This document shows, piece by piece, positions 51,805 through 61,166 of a DNA stretch of 64,000 bases. The stretch lies in the NCBI RefSeq assembly GCF_028823665.1, contig NZ_JAPEHV010000003.1, forward strand, positions 62,001 to 126,000. The letters run 5' to 3'. Under the pieces are notes generated by a model. The model was not told the DNA's origin and did not search any database. It saw nothing but the letters and a program-made list of their open reading frames with translations. Every line of letters starts with the position of its first letter. Within the stretch, counting starts at the first letter, position 1. Both the position numbers and the translations under genes were made by a program. This DNA comes from Microbacterium sp. C7(2022). GTDB lineage: Bacteria; Actinomycetota; Actinomycetes; Actinomycetales; Microbacteriaceae.

Positions 51805-53298
51805 ATGACCATCAACACCACACCGGCGAGCGCCCCCGACCAGCGGTTCGCCGCACTCCCCTCCCGTCCTGGGAAGATCATCGCGGTGCACTTGAGCTAC
51901 GCTTCGCGCGCCGCGCAGCGCGGGCGCCGGCCCGACGCCCCCTCCTACTTCCTTAAGCCGTCGAGCTCTCTCGCGGCGTCGGGCTCGGCCATCGAGCGCC
52001 CGTCGGGGACCGAACTGCTCGCCTTCGAGGGCGAGGTGGCGGTGATCATCGGTGAGCCGGCCCGCAGCATCACAGCGGAGGCGGCTTGGTCGCACGTCGC
52101 GTGGGTGACGGCATCCAACGATTTCGGCGTGTACGATCTTCGTCCCAACGACCGAGGGTCCAACGTGCGATCCAAGGGGCGAGACGGCTACACGCCGATC
52201 GGCCCCGCCCTCATCGACGCGCGGACGGTCGAGCCCGACGCCCTGCGGGTGCGCACCTGGGTGAACGGCGTCCTGGCACAGGACGACACCACCGAAGAGC
52301 TGATATTCCCGTTGCCGCAGATCATCGCCGACCTCGCGCAGCACTTCACTCTCGAGACCGGCGACGTCATCCTCACCGGCACCCCCGCGGGCTCGTCCGT
52401 GGTGGTTCCCGGCGACGTCGTCGAGGTCGAGGTCGACGCACCCACCGCTCCCGGCACCCCCTCCTCGGGACGCCTGGTCACCGAGGTCGCCGAGGTCGAG
52501 GCCTCCTTCGATCCCGCTCTGGGATCGCTCCCGGCGACCGACGACGTCCAGCGCGCCGAGGCCTGGGGGTCGCGCGAGGCGGCCGGCCTGCCGCCCGTGC
52601 GCCGCGGGCTTTCCCCCGAGCTGCGGGAGAAGCTCGAGAAGGCCCCCGTCGCCGGGCTGTCGCAGCAGCTGCGCAAGCGCGGTCTCGACAACATCTCACT
52701 CGACGGCGTGCGCCCCATGCACCCCGGGGCCAAGCTCGTCGGCACCGCACGGACGCTGCGCTTCGTGCCGAACCGCGAAGACCTCTTCCGCTCGCACGGC
52801 GGCGGCTACAACGCGCAGAAGCGCGCGTTCGACGCCGTCGGCGAGGGCGAGGTCATCGTGATCGAGGCTCGTGGCGAGCGGGGCTCGGGAACACTCGGCG
52901 ACGTCCTGGCCATCCGCGCCCGCGCGCGCGGCGCGGTCGGCATCGTCACCGATGGCGGCGTCCGCGATCATGACGCCGTCGCCGCCGTGGGGATCCCGGT
53001 CTACTCCGCCGGCGCCCACCCCGCGGTGCTCGGCCGCAAGCATGTGCCGTGGGACACCGACCTCACCATCGCCTGCGGTGGCGCGACGATCCAGCCCGGC
53101 GACGTGATCGTGGGCGACGCCGACGGTGTCATCGTCATCCCGCCCGGTATCGCCGACGAGGTCGCCGATGCGGCTCTGGCGCAGGAGGACGAAGATGCCT
53201 GGATCGCGGTCAAGGTCGCCGAGGGGCACCCCGTTGACGGACTGTTCCCGATGAACGAGGAATGGCGGCGTCGATTCGAAGAAGAGACCCGCCGATGA
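51805..53298 (+). CDS. Fused FAH-family hydrolase/isomerase and RraA-like aldolase/decarboxylase
   Basis: 497 residues. Residues about 20-245 form a fumarylacetoacetate-hydrolase-type domain (TELLAFEGEVAVIIG, TASNDFGVYDLR, DVILTGTPAGSSVV). After a linker, residues about 285-470 form an RraA/HMG-aldolase-type domain (LRKRGLDNISLDGV, GDVLAIRARARGAVGIVTDGGVRD with the Arg-Asp pair, GDADGVIVIPP). In the homoprotocatechuate pathway HpaG both decarboxylates and isomerises, using two FAH units; here the RraA-like unit may do the decarboxylation. ATG 51805 has GAGGGAG upstream; upstream frame extension is not supported. ATGA overlap with the GntR gene. Confidence 0.85.
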   Translation: MTINTTPASAPDQRFAALPSRPGKIIAVHLSYASRAAQRGRRPDAPSYFLKPSSSLAASGSAIERPSGTELLAFEGEVAVIIGEPARSITAEAAWSHVAWVTASNDFGVYDLRPNDRGSNVRSKGRDGYTPIGPALIDARTVEPDALRVRTWVNGVLAQDDTTEELIFPLPQIIADLAQHFTLETGDVILTGTPAGSSVVVPGDVVEVEVDAPTAPGTPSSGRLVTEVAEVEASFDPALGSLPATDDVQRAEAWGSREAAGLPPVRRGLSPELREKLEKAPVAGLSQQLRKRGLDNISLDGVRPMHPGAKLVGTARTLRFVPNREDLFRSHGGGYNAQKRAFDAVGEGEVIVIEARGERGSGTLGDVLAIRARARGAVGIVTDGGVRDHDAVAAVGIPVYSAGAHPAVLGRKHVPWDTDLTIACGGATIQPGDVIVGDADGVIVIPPGIADEVADAALAQEDEDAWIAVKVAEGHPVDGLFPMNEEWRRRFEEETRR

Positions 53299-53969
53299 GC
53301 GCGCCCTTGCCTGCGACATCGAGCAAGTCGGAGCAGGCGTACTCCTGGATCCGCGAACGGATCGGTCGGAGCGAGTACGGCCCCGGCTATCGACTCGTGC
53401 TGGGCACCATCGCCGACGCGCTCGATATGAGCGTCGTCCCGGTGCGCGAGGCCGTCCGACGGCTCGAGGCCGAGGGCCTCGTCACATTCGAGCGGAACGT
53501 CGGGGCCCGGGTGGCCGTCGTCGACGAGACCGAGTACGTGTACACGATGCAGACGCTCGGCGTCGTGGAAGGAGTCGCGACCGCCCTGTCGGCGCCTCAC
53601 CTCACCGACGCCGACCTCGACCGCGCGCTCGAGGTCAACGGTCGCATGGAGCGGCTTCTCGAGCACTTCGACGCGCACACCTTCACTCTGCTCAACCAGC
53701 AGTTCCACTCGGTGCTCTACGAGACCTGCCCGAACCCCCACCTCCTCGACCTGGTCCACCGCGGCTGGAACCGGCTATCGGGCATCCGCGACTCCACCTT
53801 CGCGTTCGTTCCCGGACGCGCACACCATTCGGTCGAGGAGCACGCCGAGATCATCGATCTCATCCGCGCGGGCGCCGATCCGCTCGACATCGAGCTCGCC
53901 GCCCGGCAGCACCGCTGGCGCACGCTGGACGCCTTCATCTCCTCCCGCCATCCCGACACTCTCGACTGA
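53295..53969 (+). CDS. GntR-family regulator, FCD type
   Basis: 224 residues. N-terminal winged helix (EQAYSWIRERIGRSEYGPGYRLV, MSVVPVREAVRRLEAEGLV) and a helical FCD-like ligand domain with NQQFHSVLYE and HHSVEEHAEIIDLI, whose Asp/His residues usually bind metal. It is embedded in the catabolic operon, overlapping the FAH-RraA gene by 4 nt, so it responds to a pathway acid and may autoregulate. Candidate sites of GATACG-N3-CGTATC type lie further right. Confidence 0.87.
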   Translation: MSAPLPATSSKSEQAYSWIRERIGRSEYGPGYRLVLGTIADALDMSVVPVREAVRRLEAEGLVTFERNVGARVAVVDETEYVYTMQTLGVVEGVATALSAPHLTDADLDRALEVNGRMERLLEHFDAHTFTLLNQQFHSVLYETCPNPHLLDLVHRGWNRLSGIRDSTFAFVPGRAHHSVEEHAEIIDLIRAGADPLDIELAARQHRWRTLDAFISSRHPDTLD

Positions 53970-53990
53970 ATCTTTCGAAGGGGAACTCCC

Positions 53991-55550
53991 ATGACCGACA
54001 CCGCCCTGGTCGCATCGCAGCGACACGTGCCCGCCGACCTTCCCACCCGCATCCAGCACTACATCGACGGCGAGTTCGTCCACTCGATCGACGGCGACAC
54101 GTTCGACGTGCTCGACCCGGTCTCGAACAAGGTGTACCTGCAGGCCGCTGCCGGCAAGAAGGCCGACATCGACCTCGCTGTCGCCGCCGCCGCGCGCGCG
54201 TTCACGGAAGGGCCGTGGCCTCGGATGCTGCCGCGCGAGCGCAGCCGGGTGCTCCACCGGATCGCCGACATCGTCGAATCGCGCGACCAGCGCCTGGCGG
54301 AGCTGGAATCCTTCGACTCGGGTCTTCCGATCACCCAGGCCCTCGGCCAGGCGCGCCGCGCGGCCGAGAACTTCCGATTCTTCGCGGACCTGATCGTCGC
54401 GCAGGCCGACGACACCTTCAAGGTTCCGAATCGCCAGATCAACTACGTCAACCGCAAGCCGATCGGCGTCGCCGGGCTCATCACGCCGTGGAACACGCCG
54501 TTCATGCTCGAGTCGTGGAAGCTGGGGCCGGCGCTCGCCACCGGCAACACCGTCGTGCTCAAGCCCGCCGAGTTCACCCCGCTGTCGGCGTCGCTGTGGG
54601 CCGGCATCTTCGAGGAGGCGGGGCTCCCGAAGGGCGTCTTCAACCTCGTCAACGGCCTCGGCGAAGACGCCGGCGACGCGCTCGTGAAGCACCCCGACGT
54701 CCCGCTGATCTCGTTCACCGGCGAGAGCCGCACCGGCCAGATCATCTTCGGCAACGCCGCCCCCTACCTCAAGGGCCTGTCGATGGAGCTGGGAGGCAAG
54801 TCCCCCGCCGTGGTGTTCGCCGACGCCGACCTCGATGCGGCGATCGACGCCACCATCTTCGGCGTCTTCTCGCTCAACGGCGAGCGCTGCACCGCGGGCA
54901 GCCGCATCATCGTGCAGCGCGAGGTCTACGACGATTTTGTCGAGCGCTATGCCGCCCAGGCGGCGCGGGTGAAGGTCGGCTACCCCCACGATCCCGCGAC
55001 CGAGGTCGGTGCGCTCGTGCACCCGGAGCACTACGACAAAGTCATGAGCTACGTCGAGATCGGCAAGACCGAGGGGCGCCTGGTCGCCGGCGGCGGCCGG
55101 CCCGAGGGCTTCGACGAAGGCAACTTCATCGCACCGACCGTGTTCGCCGACGTCCCGCCGGATGCGCGCATCTTCCAGGAGGAGATCTTCGGCCCGGTCG
55201 TGGCGATCACCCCGTTCGACACGGACGAAGAGGCGCTGGCCCTGGCCAACAACACCAAGTACGGTCTGGCCGCCTACATCTGGACCAACGACCTCAAGCG
55301 TGCGCACAACTTCGCGCAGTCGGTCGAGGCCGGCATGGTGTGGCTCAACTCGAACAACGTGCGCGACCTGCGCACCCCGTTCGGCGGCGTCAAGGCCTCG
55401 GGCCTCGGCCACGAGGGCGGCTACCGCTCGATCGACTTCTACACCGACCAGCAGTCGGTGCACATCACCCTGGGCGAGGTCCACAACCCGACGTTCGGCA
55501 AGCAGGAGCACCACGATGCGACCGACCTCGACGACCCCGACCCCCGCTGA
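53991..55550 (+). CDS. hpaE: 5-carboxymethyl-2-hydroxymuconate semialdehyde dehydrogenase
   Basis: 519 residues. Aldehyde dehydrogenase family: PWNTPFMLESWKLGPALATGNTVVLKPAE, catalytic Glu in LSMELGGKSP and catalytic Cys in NGERCTAGSR, and IFGPVVAITPF near the end. Position beside the extradiol dioxygenase and the hydratase/aldolase genes indicates oxidation of the ring-fission semialdehyde. GAAGGGG precedes ATG 53991, 21 nt after the GntR stop. Confidence 0.9.
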   Translation: MTDTALVASQRHVPADLPTRIQHYIDGEFVHSIDGDTFDVLDPVSNKVYLQAAAGKKADIDLAVAAAARAFTEGPWPRMLPRERSRVLHRIADIVESRDQRLAELESFDSGLPITQALGQARRAAENFRFFADLIVAQADDTFKVPNRQINYVNRKPIGVAGLITPWNTPFMLESWKLGPALATGNTVVLKPAEFTPLSASLWAGIFEEAGLPKGVFNLVNGLGEDAGDALVKHPDVPLISFTGESRTGQIIFGNAAPYLKGLSMELGGKSPAVVFADADLDAAIDATIFGVFSLNGERCTAGSRIIVQREVYDDFVERYAAQAARVKVGYPHDPATEVGALVHPEHYDKVMSYVEIGKTEGRLVAGGGRPEGFDEGNFIAPTVFADVPPDARIFQEEIFGPVVAITPFDTDEEALALANNTKYGLAAYIWTNDLKRAHNFAQSVEAGMVWLNSNNVRDLRTPFGGVKASGLGHEGGYRSIDFYTDQQSVHITLGEVHNPTFGKQEHHDATDLDDPDPR

Positions 55551-55627
55551 CCGGGAGCGGCCGCGCTCTCATCCCGCCGCCGCTCCCGCACCACACATCA
55601 CCATCGACCCAAAGCAAGGACGCTGAC

Positions 55628-56791
55628 ATGACCGCCCAGACCGACAAGACCCTGACATCCTCCGGCTTCTCCGTGAGCCAGGAGGCCCCGATCCACACCG
55701 ACAACCCGATCCCGACGCCGTCGTCGCCGGCGCCCGACATCCTGCGCTGCGCCTACATGGAGCTGGTCGTCACCGACCTCGCCGTGTCCCGCGCGTTCTA
55801 CGTCGACGTCCTCGGCCTCTACGTCACCGAGGAGGACGACACCACGGTCTACCTCCGCTCCACCGAGGAGTTCATCCACCACAACCTCGTGCTCCGCCAG
55901 GGACCCATCGCCGCCGTCGCCGCGTTCTCGTACCGCGTCCGCACCCCCGAAGACCTCGACAAGGCTGTCGCGTTCTACACCGAGCTCGGCTGCCGCGTCG
56001 AGCGCAAAGCCGACGGCTACACGAAGGGCATCGGCGACTCCGTGCGCGTCACCGACCCGCTCGGCTTCCCCTACGAATTCTTCTACGCCACCGAGCACGT
56101 CGAGCGACTGTCATGGCGCTACGACCTCCACACGCCGGGCGAGCTGGTGCGCCTGGACCACTTCAACCAGGTCACTCCCGACGTCCCGCGCGCGACGAAG
56201 TTCATGCAGGACCTCGGCTTCCGCGTCACCGAAGACATCCAGGACGAGGCCGGCACCGTCTACGCGGCCTGGATGCGCCGCAAGCCCACCGTGCACGACA
56301 CCGCCATGACCGGCGGCGACGGCCCCCGCATGCACCACGTCGCCTTCGCCACGCACGAGAAGCACAACATCCTCGCGATCTGCGACAAGCTCGGGGCGCT
56401 GCGCATGTCGGACCGCATCGAGCGCGGCCCCGGCCGCCACGGCGTCTCGAACGCGTTCTACCTGTACCTGCGCGATCCCGACGGCCACCGCGTCGAGATC
56501 TACACGCAGGACTACTACACCGGCGACCCCGACAACCCCGTCATCACCTGGGACGTGCACGACAACCAGCGCCGCGACTGGTGGGGCAACCCCGTCGTGC
56601 CGACCTGGTACACCGAGGCATCGCTCGTGCTCGACCTCGACGGCAACCCGCAGCCGGTCATCGCCCGCACCGACGACTCCGAGATGGCCGTGACCATCGG
56701 CGCCGACGGCTTCTCGTACACGCGTCCGGACGACGCCGACGAGATGCCCGCATGGAAGCTCGGCGAGTACAAGCTCGGCCACCAGCTGTAG
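55628..56791 (+). CDS. hpaD: 3,4-dihydroxyphenylacetate 2,3-dioxygenase (type I extradiol)
   Basis: 387 residues in two vicinal-oxygen-chelate halves. Metal ligands are His178 (VRLDHFNQV), His237 (HHVAF) and Glu290 (HRVEIYTQ). The region LGFRVTEDIQDEAGTVYAAW and IERGPGRHGVSNAFYLY closely resemble the Mn/Fe homoprotocatechuate dioxygenases of Arthrobacter and Brevibacterium as I remember them. It opens the catechol ring meta to give the semialdehyde for HpaE. The first 35 residues are a non-conserved extension. ATG 55628 follows a 77-nt gap. Confidence 0.92.
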   Translation: MTAQTDKTLTSSGFSVSQEAPIHTDNPIPTPSSPAPDILRCAYMELVVTDLAVSRAFYVDVLGLYVTEEDDTTVYLRSTEEFIHHNLVLRQGPIAAVAAFSYRVRTPEDLDKAVAFYTELGCRVERKADGYTKGIGDSVRVTDPLGFPYEFFYATEHVERLSWRYDLHTPGELVRLDHFNQVTPDVPRATKFMQDLGFRVTEDIQDEAGTVYAAWMRRKPTVHDTAMTGGDGPRMHHVAFATHEKHNILAICDKLGALRMSDRIERGPGRHGVSNAFYLYLRDPDGHRVEIYTQDYYTGDPDNPVITWDVHDNQRRDWWGNPVVPTWYTEASLVLDLDGNPQPVIARTDDSEMAVTIGADGFSYTRPDDADEMPAWKLGEYKLGHQL

Positions 56792-56800
56792 GGTCGGCGG

Positions 56801-57586
56801 ATGCTGACACCCGAGCAGATCGCGTCGATCGCCGACGAACTGGCCGAGGCGGATCGCAGCCACGGTGTGATCCCCCGGATCACCGCACGCTACCCCGAGG
56901 CGACCGTCGAGGACTCGTATGCGATCCAGGGCGTGTGGCGCGACACGAACCTCGCCGCAGGTCGGCGTCTGGTGGGGAGGAAGATCGGCCTCACCTCGAA
57001 GGCCATGCAGCAGGCGACCGGCATCTCGGAACCCGACTACGGCGTCATGTTCGACGACACCGTGTACCCGTCGGGTGCCGAGATCCCGGTCGACCACTTC
57101 TCGAACGTGCGGATCGAGGTCGAGCTCGCGTTCGTCCTCAAGACGCCGCTCGAGGGCCCCGACTGCACCCTCGAAGACGCGCTCGCTGCGATCGAATACG
57201 CCGTGCCCGCCCTCGAGGTGCTCAACTCGCACATAGAGCTCGAGGGCCGCACGATCGTCGACACGATCAGCGACAATGCCGCGTACGGCGCGATGGTGCT
57301 CGGCGATGTGCACCGGAGCCCTGACGAGATCGACCTGCGCTGGGTGCCCGGCGTGCTCTCCCGCAACGGCGAGATCGAAGAGACCGGCGTCGCCGCCGGC
57401 GTGCTCGGGCACCCGGCGACGGGCGTCGCGTGGCTGGCGAACAAGTTCCACCAGCACGGCGCGCGACTCGAAGCGGGCGAGATCATCCTGGCAGGCTCGT
57501 TCACGAGGCCGATGTGGGTCTCGCGCGGCGACACCGTGCACTGCGACTTCGGACCGATGGGAACCATCTCATGCCGCTTCGTCTGA
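56801..57586 (+). CDS. hpaH: 2-oxohept-3-ene-1,7-dioate hydratase
   Basis: 261 residues. GRKIGLTSKAMQQATGISEPDYGVMFDD, RIEVELAFVL (metal-binding glutamates), ALEVLNSHIELEGRTIVDTISDNA and LAGSFTRPMWVSRGDTV match the HpaH/MhpD hydratase family. It adds water to the dienoate made by the FAH-RraA protein. It starts 9 nt after hpaD and overlaps hpaI by 16 nt. Confidence 0.92.
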   Translation: MLTPEQIASIADELAEADRSHGVIPRITARYPEATVEDSYAIQGVWRDTNLAAGRRLVGRKIGLTSKAMQQATGISEPDYGVMFDDTVYPSGAEIPVDHFSNVRIEVELAFVLKTPLEGPDCTLEDALAAIEYAVPALEVLNSHIELEGRTIVDTISDNAAYGAMVLGDVHRSPDEIDLRWVPGVLSRNGEIEETGVAAGVLGHPATGVAWLANKFHQHGARLEAGEIILAGSFTRPMWVSRGDTVHCDFGPMGTISCRFV

Positions 57587-58374
57587 CCCCGACCTTCCGC
57601 AACGACCTGGCCGCGGCATCCCGACCCCTCGCCGGGATGTGGGTGTGCACCGGCTCGCCGCTCGTGGCCGAGATCGTCGCCGGCTCGGGCCTGGACTGGC
57701 TGCTCATCGACATGGAGCACGCCCCCAACGGCCTCGAGTCGGTTCTCGCGCAACTCCAGGCGGTCGCGGCGTACCCGATCACCCCGCTGGTGCGCGTGCC
57801 GTCGAACGACACGGTGACGATCAAGCAGGTCCTCGATCTCGGCGCCCAGAACCTCCTCGTGCCCATGGTCAACAGCGCGGCGGATGCCGAGGCCGCCGTC
57901 GCCGCCGTGCGCTACCCGCCACGGGGTCACCGGGGCGTGGGCTCGGCGCTCGGCCGCTCGGCGCGCTGGAACCGCGTCGACGACTACCTCGCGCACTCCG
58001 ACGACCACGTCTCGCTGTTCCTCCAGGTCGAGACCGCCGACGCGGTCGCCGCGGCAGCCGAGATCGCCGCCGTCGACGGCGTCGATGGCGTCTTCGTCGG
58101 CCCGAGTGACCTTGCAGCCTCGATGGGGCTGCTCGGAGCCCAGACCCATCCACAGGTTCAGGCCGCAGTGCTGCGCACGTTCGAAGCGGTGCACGCAGCA
58201 GGCAAGCCGGTCGGTGTCAACGCATTCGACCCTGCCGTGGCGCAGGGGTATGTGGAGGCCGGGGCGGAGTTCGTCCTCGTCGGCGCCGATGTGGCCCTTC
58301 TCGCGCGCGGCTCGGAGGCGCTCGCATCGCGCTGGGTGGGCTCGCCCGATCGGGGCGAACGCGCATCGTACTGA
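57571..58374 (+). CDS. hpaI: 4-hydroxy-2-oxoheptane-1,7-dioate aldolase
   Basis: 267 residues. Class II HpcH/HpaI aldolase: GMWVCTGSPLVAEIVAGSGLDWLLIDMEHAPN, VRVPSND, YPPRGHRGVG, QVETADAV (metal Glu) and VFVGPSDLAASMG (metal Asp). Yields pyruvate and succinic semialdehyde, completing the pathway. ATG 57571 lies inside the end of hpaH. The frame is open upstream but unsupported there. Confidence 0.92.
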   Translation: MPLRLTPTFRNDLAAASRPLAGMWVCTGSPLVAEIVAGSGLDWLLIDMEHAPNGLESVLAQLQAVAAYPITPLVRVPSNDTVTIKQVLDLGAQNLLVPMVNSAADAEAAVAAVRYPPRGHRGVGSALGRSARWNRVDDYLAHSDDHVSLFLQVETADAVAAAAEIAAVDGVDGVFVGPSDLAASMGLLGAQTHPQVQAAVLRTFEAVHAAGKPVGVNAFDPAVAQGYVEAGAEFVLVGADVALLARGSEALASRWVGSPDRGERASY

Positions 58375-58416
58375 GGCGTTCCGAAGCGCCGTGCGAGCGA
58401 CGAACGCCAGCGCTTC
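58375..58416 (+). terminator. Candidate terminator after hpaI
   Basis: GGCGTTC (58375-58381) with GAACGCC (58402-58408), directly after the hpaI stop, and an overlapping alternative GAAGCGC (58383-58389) with GCGCTTC (58410-58416). The two stems are mutually exclusive. No T-run. Confidence 0.4.
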
Positions 58417-58448
58417 TCCTCCGCCTCGCGGCGGCAGGTCGGGCGACG

Positions 58449-58985
58449 CTATTCGTAACGGAGCGACTCGACGGGGTCGGCGCTGGCCGCGCGCGCGGCG
58501 GGGAGTGTGCCGGCGACGAATGCGATCACCATCACAACGACGATGATCGTCGCGATCGAGACCGGGTCGAAGGCGATCAGGGTGAGCCCGGGTAGATCCG
58601 AGAGCAGCGTCGTGGACAGTCCGGCATTGAGGGCGGAGCCGGCGATCATGGCGATGCCGGTACCGATGGCGCTGCCGAAGAACCCGAGGAGCGTGGCTTC
58701 CAGGCTGAACAGGGTGAACACACGACCGGACCCCATACCCATCGCCTTCATGAGTCCGATCTCACGGGTGCGCTCCTGCACGCTCATCAGGAGGGTGTTC
58801 ACGATTCCGAAGCTCGCGGCCAGCAGTGCGATGATCGCGAACGCATTGAGAACGAGCACGATCCCGTCGATCACCGTGGTGACTGTGCCGAGCTGGTCGG
58901 CGACTGTCGTGCCGGTGAATCGATGTACTAGCGCCGAGAGCGAGACGCGTTCCCCCATGCCGCTCAACAGCCCGAACTGCACCAA
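58449..58985 (-). pseudogene. ABC transporter permease (FtsX/MacB type), C-terminal fragment
   Basis: 178 codons encode the last three transmembrane helices of an FtsX-type permease: AIIALLAASFGIVNTLLMSVQERTREIGLMKAMG, then two more hydrophobic stretches and the end ADPVESLRYE, a normal C-terminus for this family. The first half of a usual 400-residue permease and the partner ATPase gene are missing. Directly upstream is an N-terminal histidine-kinase fragment, so the locus lost an internal segment by deletion. Confidence 0.75.
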
Positions 58986-58991
58986 TCTCGG

Positions 58992-59405
58992 TCAGGTCAT
59001 CGGCTCCCACGGCGCCATCAGGCCCAGCAGCACCACCGCGATCACCATACTGAAGACCACCAGCAGTCCCGTCCGGCGGGCCACCCGGAACGCGACGCCG
59101 TGCGGGGCGATGGCGACCGCTGACGCCAGCCCCGGCGACAGCACCCCCAGCACCGCCATCACCCCGACCAGGACGACCATCAGTGAAAGAACCGCTATCG
59201 GCCATGTGCGACGGAAGGGCAACGGAGCAACCGCGATGATCGCTGAGGCGACGCTGGTCCACGACGGGACGGATAGTGCCTCTCCGGGACTCGGTGCGAT
59301 CGTCAGATCAAGGACGACGCCGCCGGACACGACGTCGGAAACCCATGCCGGTACCCGCACAAACGTCTCCGCGTACGCCGAACCGGATTCATGAGCCACA
59401 CGCAC
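58992..59405 (-). pseudogene. Sensor histidine kinase, N-terminal membrane fragment
   Basis: About 137 codons from GTG 59405 (other upstream starts possible) with four hydrophobic helices and no dimerisation or ATPase domain. The pattern (VVLDLTIAPSP, FRRTWPIAVLSLMVVL, GLASAVAIAPHGVAFRVARR) resembles the membrane part of actinobacterial NarL-type sensor kinases. It stops at 58992, and the permease fragment begins 6 nt further on. The two are remnants of an ABC-transporter/two-component locus. Confidence 0.6.
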
Positions 59406-59485
59406 AGATTCGGTCTGCCCAGTCTCGATACAGTGACACCACTCACGAGACGACACCACGGCCACGCACCGGTGCGGTAGTATTC

Positions 59486-59500
59486 GATACGCTACGAATC
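59486..59500. promoter_or_regulatory. Candidate operator before thiolase gene
   Basis: GATACG-CTA-CGAATC, one mismatch from the palindrome GATACG-N3-CGTATC found at 63264-63278. It lies within a larger repeat, ATTCGAT-N9-ATCGAAT, 25 bp before GTG 59525. Confidence 0.5.
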
Positions 59501-59524
59501 GAATTCTATTCGCGAGGAGAAGCC

Positions 59525-60739
59525 GTGGATCTTGCCCCGAACGATGCGGTCTGGGTGTCATACCGGCGCACGGCTTTCGGAAGAGCTCGCAAGGGCTCGT
59601 TCGCCGCAGAGCGCCCCGAAGACCTCGCGCTCACGGCCGTGCGAGCCGCACTGGCCGACGCCCCGGGGCTGCGTCCAGCCGAACTCGACGACTTCTACCT
59701 CGGCACGGCCGTACCCGAGGGCGCGCAGGGCGACAACGTCGCACGACGAATCGCGGTGTACGCCGGCCACGACGGACTGCCTGCAGCAACCTTCAATCGC
59801 TTCTGCGCGTCATCGCTGCAGGCTGTCGCGACCGCCTCGCAGGCGATCCGCGCCGGTGACGGAGACGCCTTCCTCGTCGGGGGGATGGAGTCCACGAGCA
59901 GCACTCCCCCTGCGCCTCACGACATCTACCCCGGAGGGGAGGCCGCGGCGGAACGCGTCGACGCCATCCTCGCATCCGGGCGCGAATGGACCGACCCGCG
60001 CACGGAGGGCCACACCCCTGACGTGTACCTGGCCATGGGGATGACCGCCGAGCTCGTCGCCCGCCGCACCGGCACGACGCGGCCCGATCAGGATGCCTGG
60101 GCGCTGCAGTCACAAGAGCGCGCGGCCGCCGGGATCGAGGCGGGATTCTTCGCCCGGGAGATCGCACCTCACACGCGCGCCGACGGCAGTGTGATCACAG
60201 CGGACGACGGACCGCGTCCCGGAACGACCTTCGACGGCCTGGCCGCGCTCCGCCCCGCCTTCCTGGAGTCGGGCACCGTGACCGCCGGCAACGCGAGTCC
60301 CCTCAACGACGGGGCATCGGCCGCGGTCATGATGAGCGCACGGCGTGCGCACGAGCTCGGCCTCGCACCCCTGGCACGCGTGCGGGGTGCGGCGGCCAGC
60401 GCACTGTCTCCCGAGCTCATGGGCCTCGGACCGATCGGCGCCACCGAGCGACTGCTCTCGCGACTCGGACTCACCGTCGCAGATCTGGATCTCGTGGAAC
60501 TCAACGAGGCGTTCGCTGCCCAGGTCGTCCCCGTCGTGCGCGAACTCGGGCTCGACCCCGAACGGGTGAATGTCCACGGTGGCGCGATCGCTCTCGGCCA
60601 TCCGTTCGGCGCGACCGGCGTCAGGCTCGTCGGCACTCTCGTCAACGCCCTCCAGGCGAGGGACGGCCACCTGGGTCTGGCGACACTGTGCGTCGGCGGC
60701 GGCCAGGGCATGGCACTCGTCGTCGAGCGGCTCGCCTGA
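59525..60739 (+). CDS. Thiolase (acetyl-CoA acyltransferase type)
   Basis: 404 residues from GTG 59525 with AGGAG upstream. Nucleophile Cys94 is in [11 protein letters not shown], the His motif in [14 protein letters not shown] and the second cysteine in TLCVGGGQG: a complete thiolase active site. It catalyses thiolytic cleavage (or condensation) of beta-ketoacyl-CoA. The next gene, a PaaI-like thioesterase, overlaps by 1 nt. Substrate unknown; a side-chain or ring-derived CoA thioester is likely from context. Confidence 0.9.
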   Translation: MDLAPNDAVWVSYRRTAFGRARKGSFAAERPEDLALTAVRAALADAPGLRPAELDDFYLGTAVPEGAQGDNVARRIAVYAGHDGLPAATFNRFCASSLQAVATASQAIRAGDGDAFLVGGMESTSSTPPAPHDIYPGGEAAAERVDAILASGREWTDPRTEGHTPDVYLAMGMTAELVARRTGTTRPDQDAWALQSQERAAAGIEAGFFAREIAPHTRADGSVITADDGPRPGTTFDGLAALRPAFLESGTVTAGNASPLNDGASAAVMMSARRAHELGLAPLARVRGAAASALSPELMGLGPIGATERLLSRLGLTVADLDLVELNEAFAAQVVPVVRELGLDPERVNVHGGAIALGHPFGATGVRLVGTLVNALQARDGHLGLATLCVGGGQGMALVVERLA

Positions 60740-61143
60740 TGATGGGTGAGATCGACCCCTTCATCCTCGCGCTGACGTCGGACGAGCCCGTGCTCGAGTG
60801 GTTCGGGATGGCGATCATAGAGGCGTGCAGGGGCGGAGCGACCGTGACGCTCACGGTCGCCCCGCATCATGTGAACGGCAACCGCATGACGCACGGCGGC
60901 GTCGTGTTCGCGGTCGCGGATCAGGCGTTCGCGATGGCGGCGAACACCGTCCTGCACTTCGCAGCGACGGCCGACGCGAGCATCCAGTACCTCGCCCCCA
61001 CCCGCGCGGGTGATGCGCTGACCGCCCGCGCTCGGACGACCTACCACGACGAGCGGCGCGCCGTCATCGATGTCGAGGTGACCGTCGGGGACCGCGTCGT
61101 CGCGGTGTATCGAGGCACCGCCCGGGCGACTCGGCGCGCCTGA
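60739..61143 (+). CDS. PaaI-like hotdog thioesterase
   Basis: 134 residues (ATG 60739; ATG 60742 is equally possible). Hotdog-fold motif [21 protein letters not shown] holds the HGG and the acidic residue of the PaaI active site; the [14 protein letters not shown] strand follows. PaaI enzymes release CoA from aryl-acetyl-CoA esters that stall. Cotranscribed with the thiolase gene. Confidence 0.88.
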   Translation: MMGEIDPFILALTSDEPVLEWFGMAIIEACRGGATVTLTVAPHHVNGNRMTHGGVVFAVADQAFAMAANTVLHFAATADASIQYLAPTRAGDALTARARTTYHDERRAVIDVEVTVGDRVVAVYRGTARATRRA

Positions 61144-61166
61144 ATCGCCCGGGCGGCGCGGCGATT
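61143..61166. terminator. Bidirectional hairpin between thioesterase and DapA-like genes
   Basis: AATCGCC, 10-nt loop, GGCGATT, spanning the stops of two convergent genes. No T-run. Confidence 0.45.

Noticed and set aside
53775..55514. Minus-strand frame of 579 codons opposite hpaE
   Set aside because: Mirror of hpaE, whose catalytic Cys and Glu are intact; no supporting signals on the other strand.
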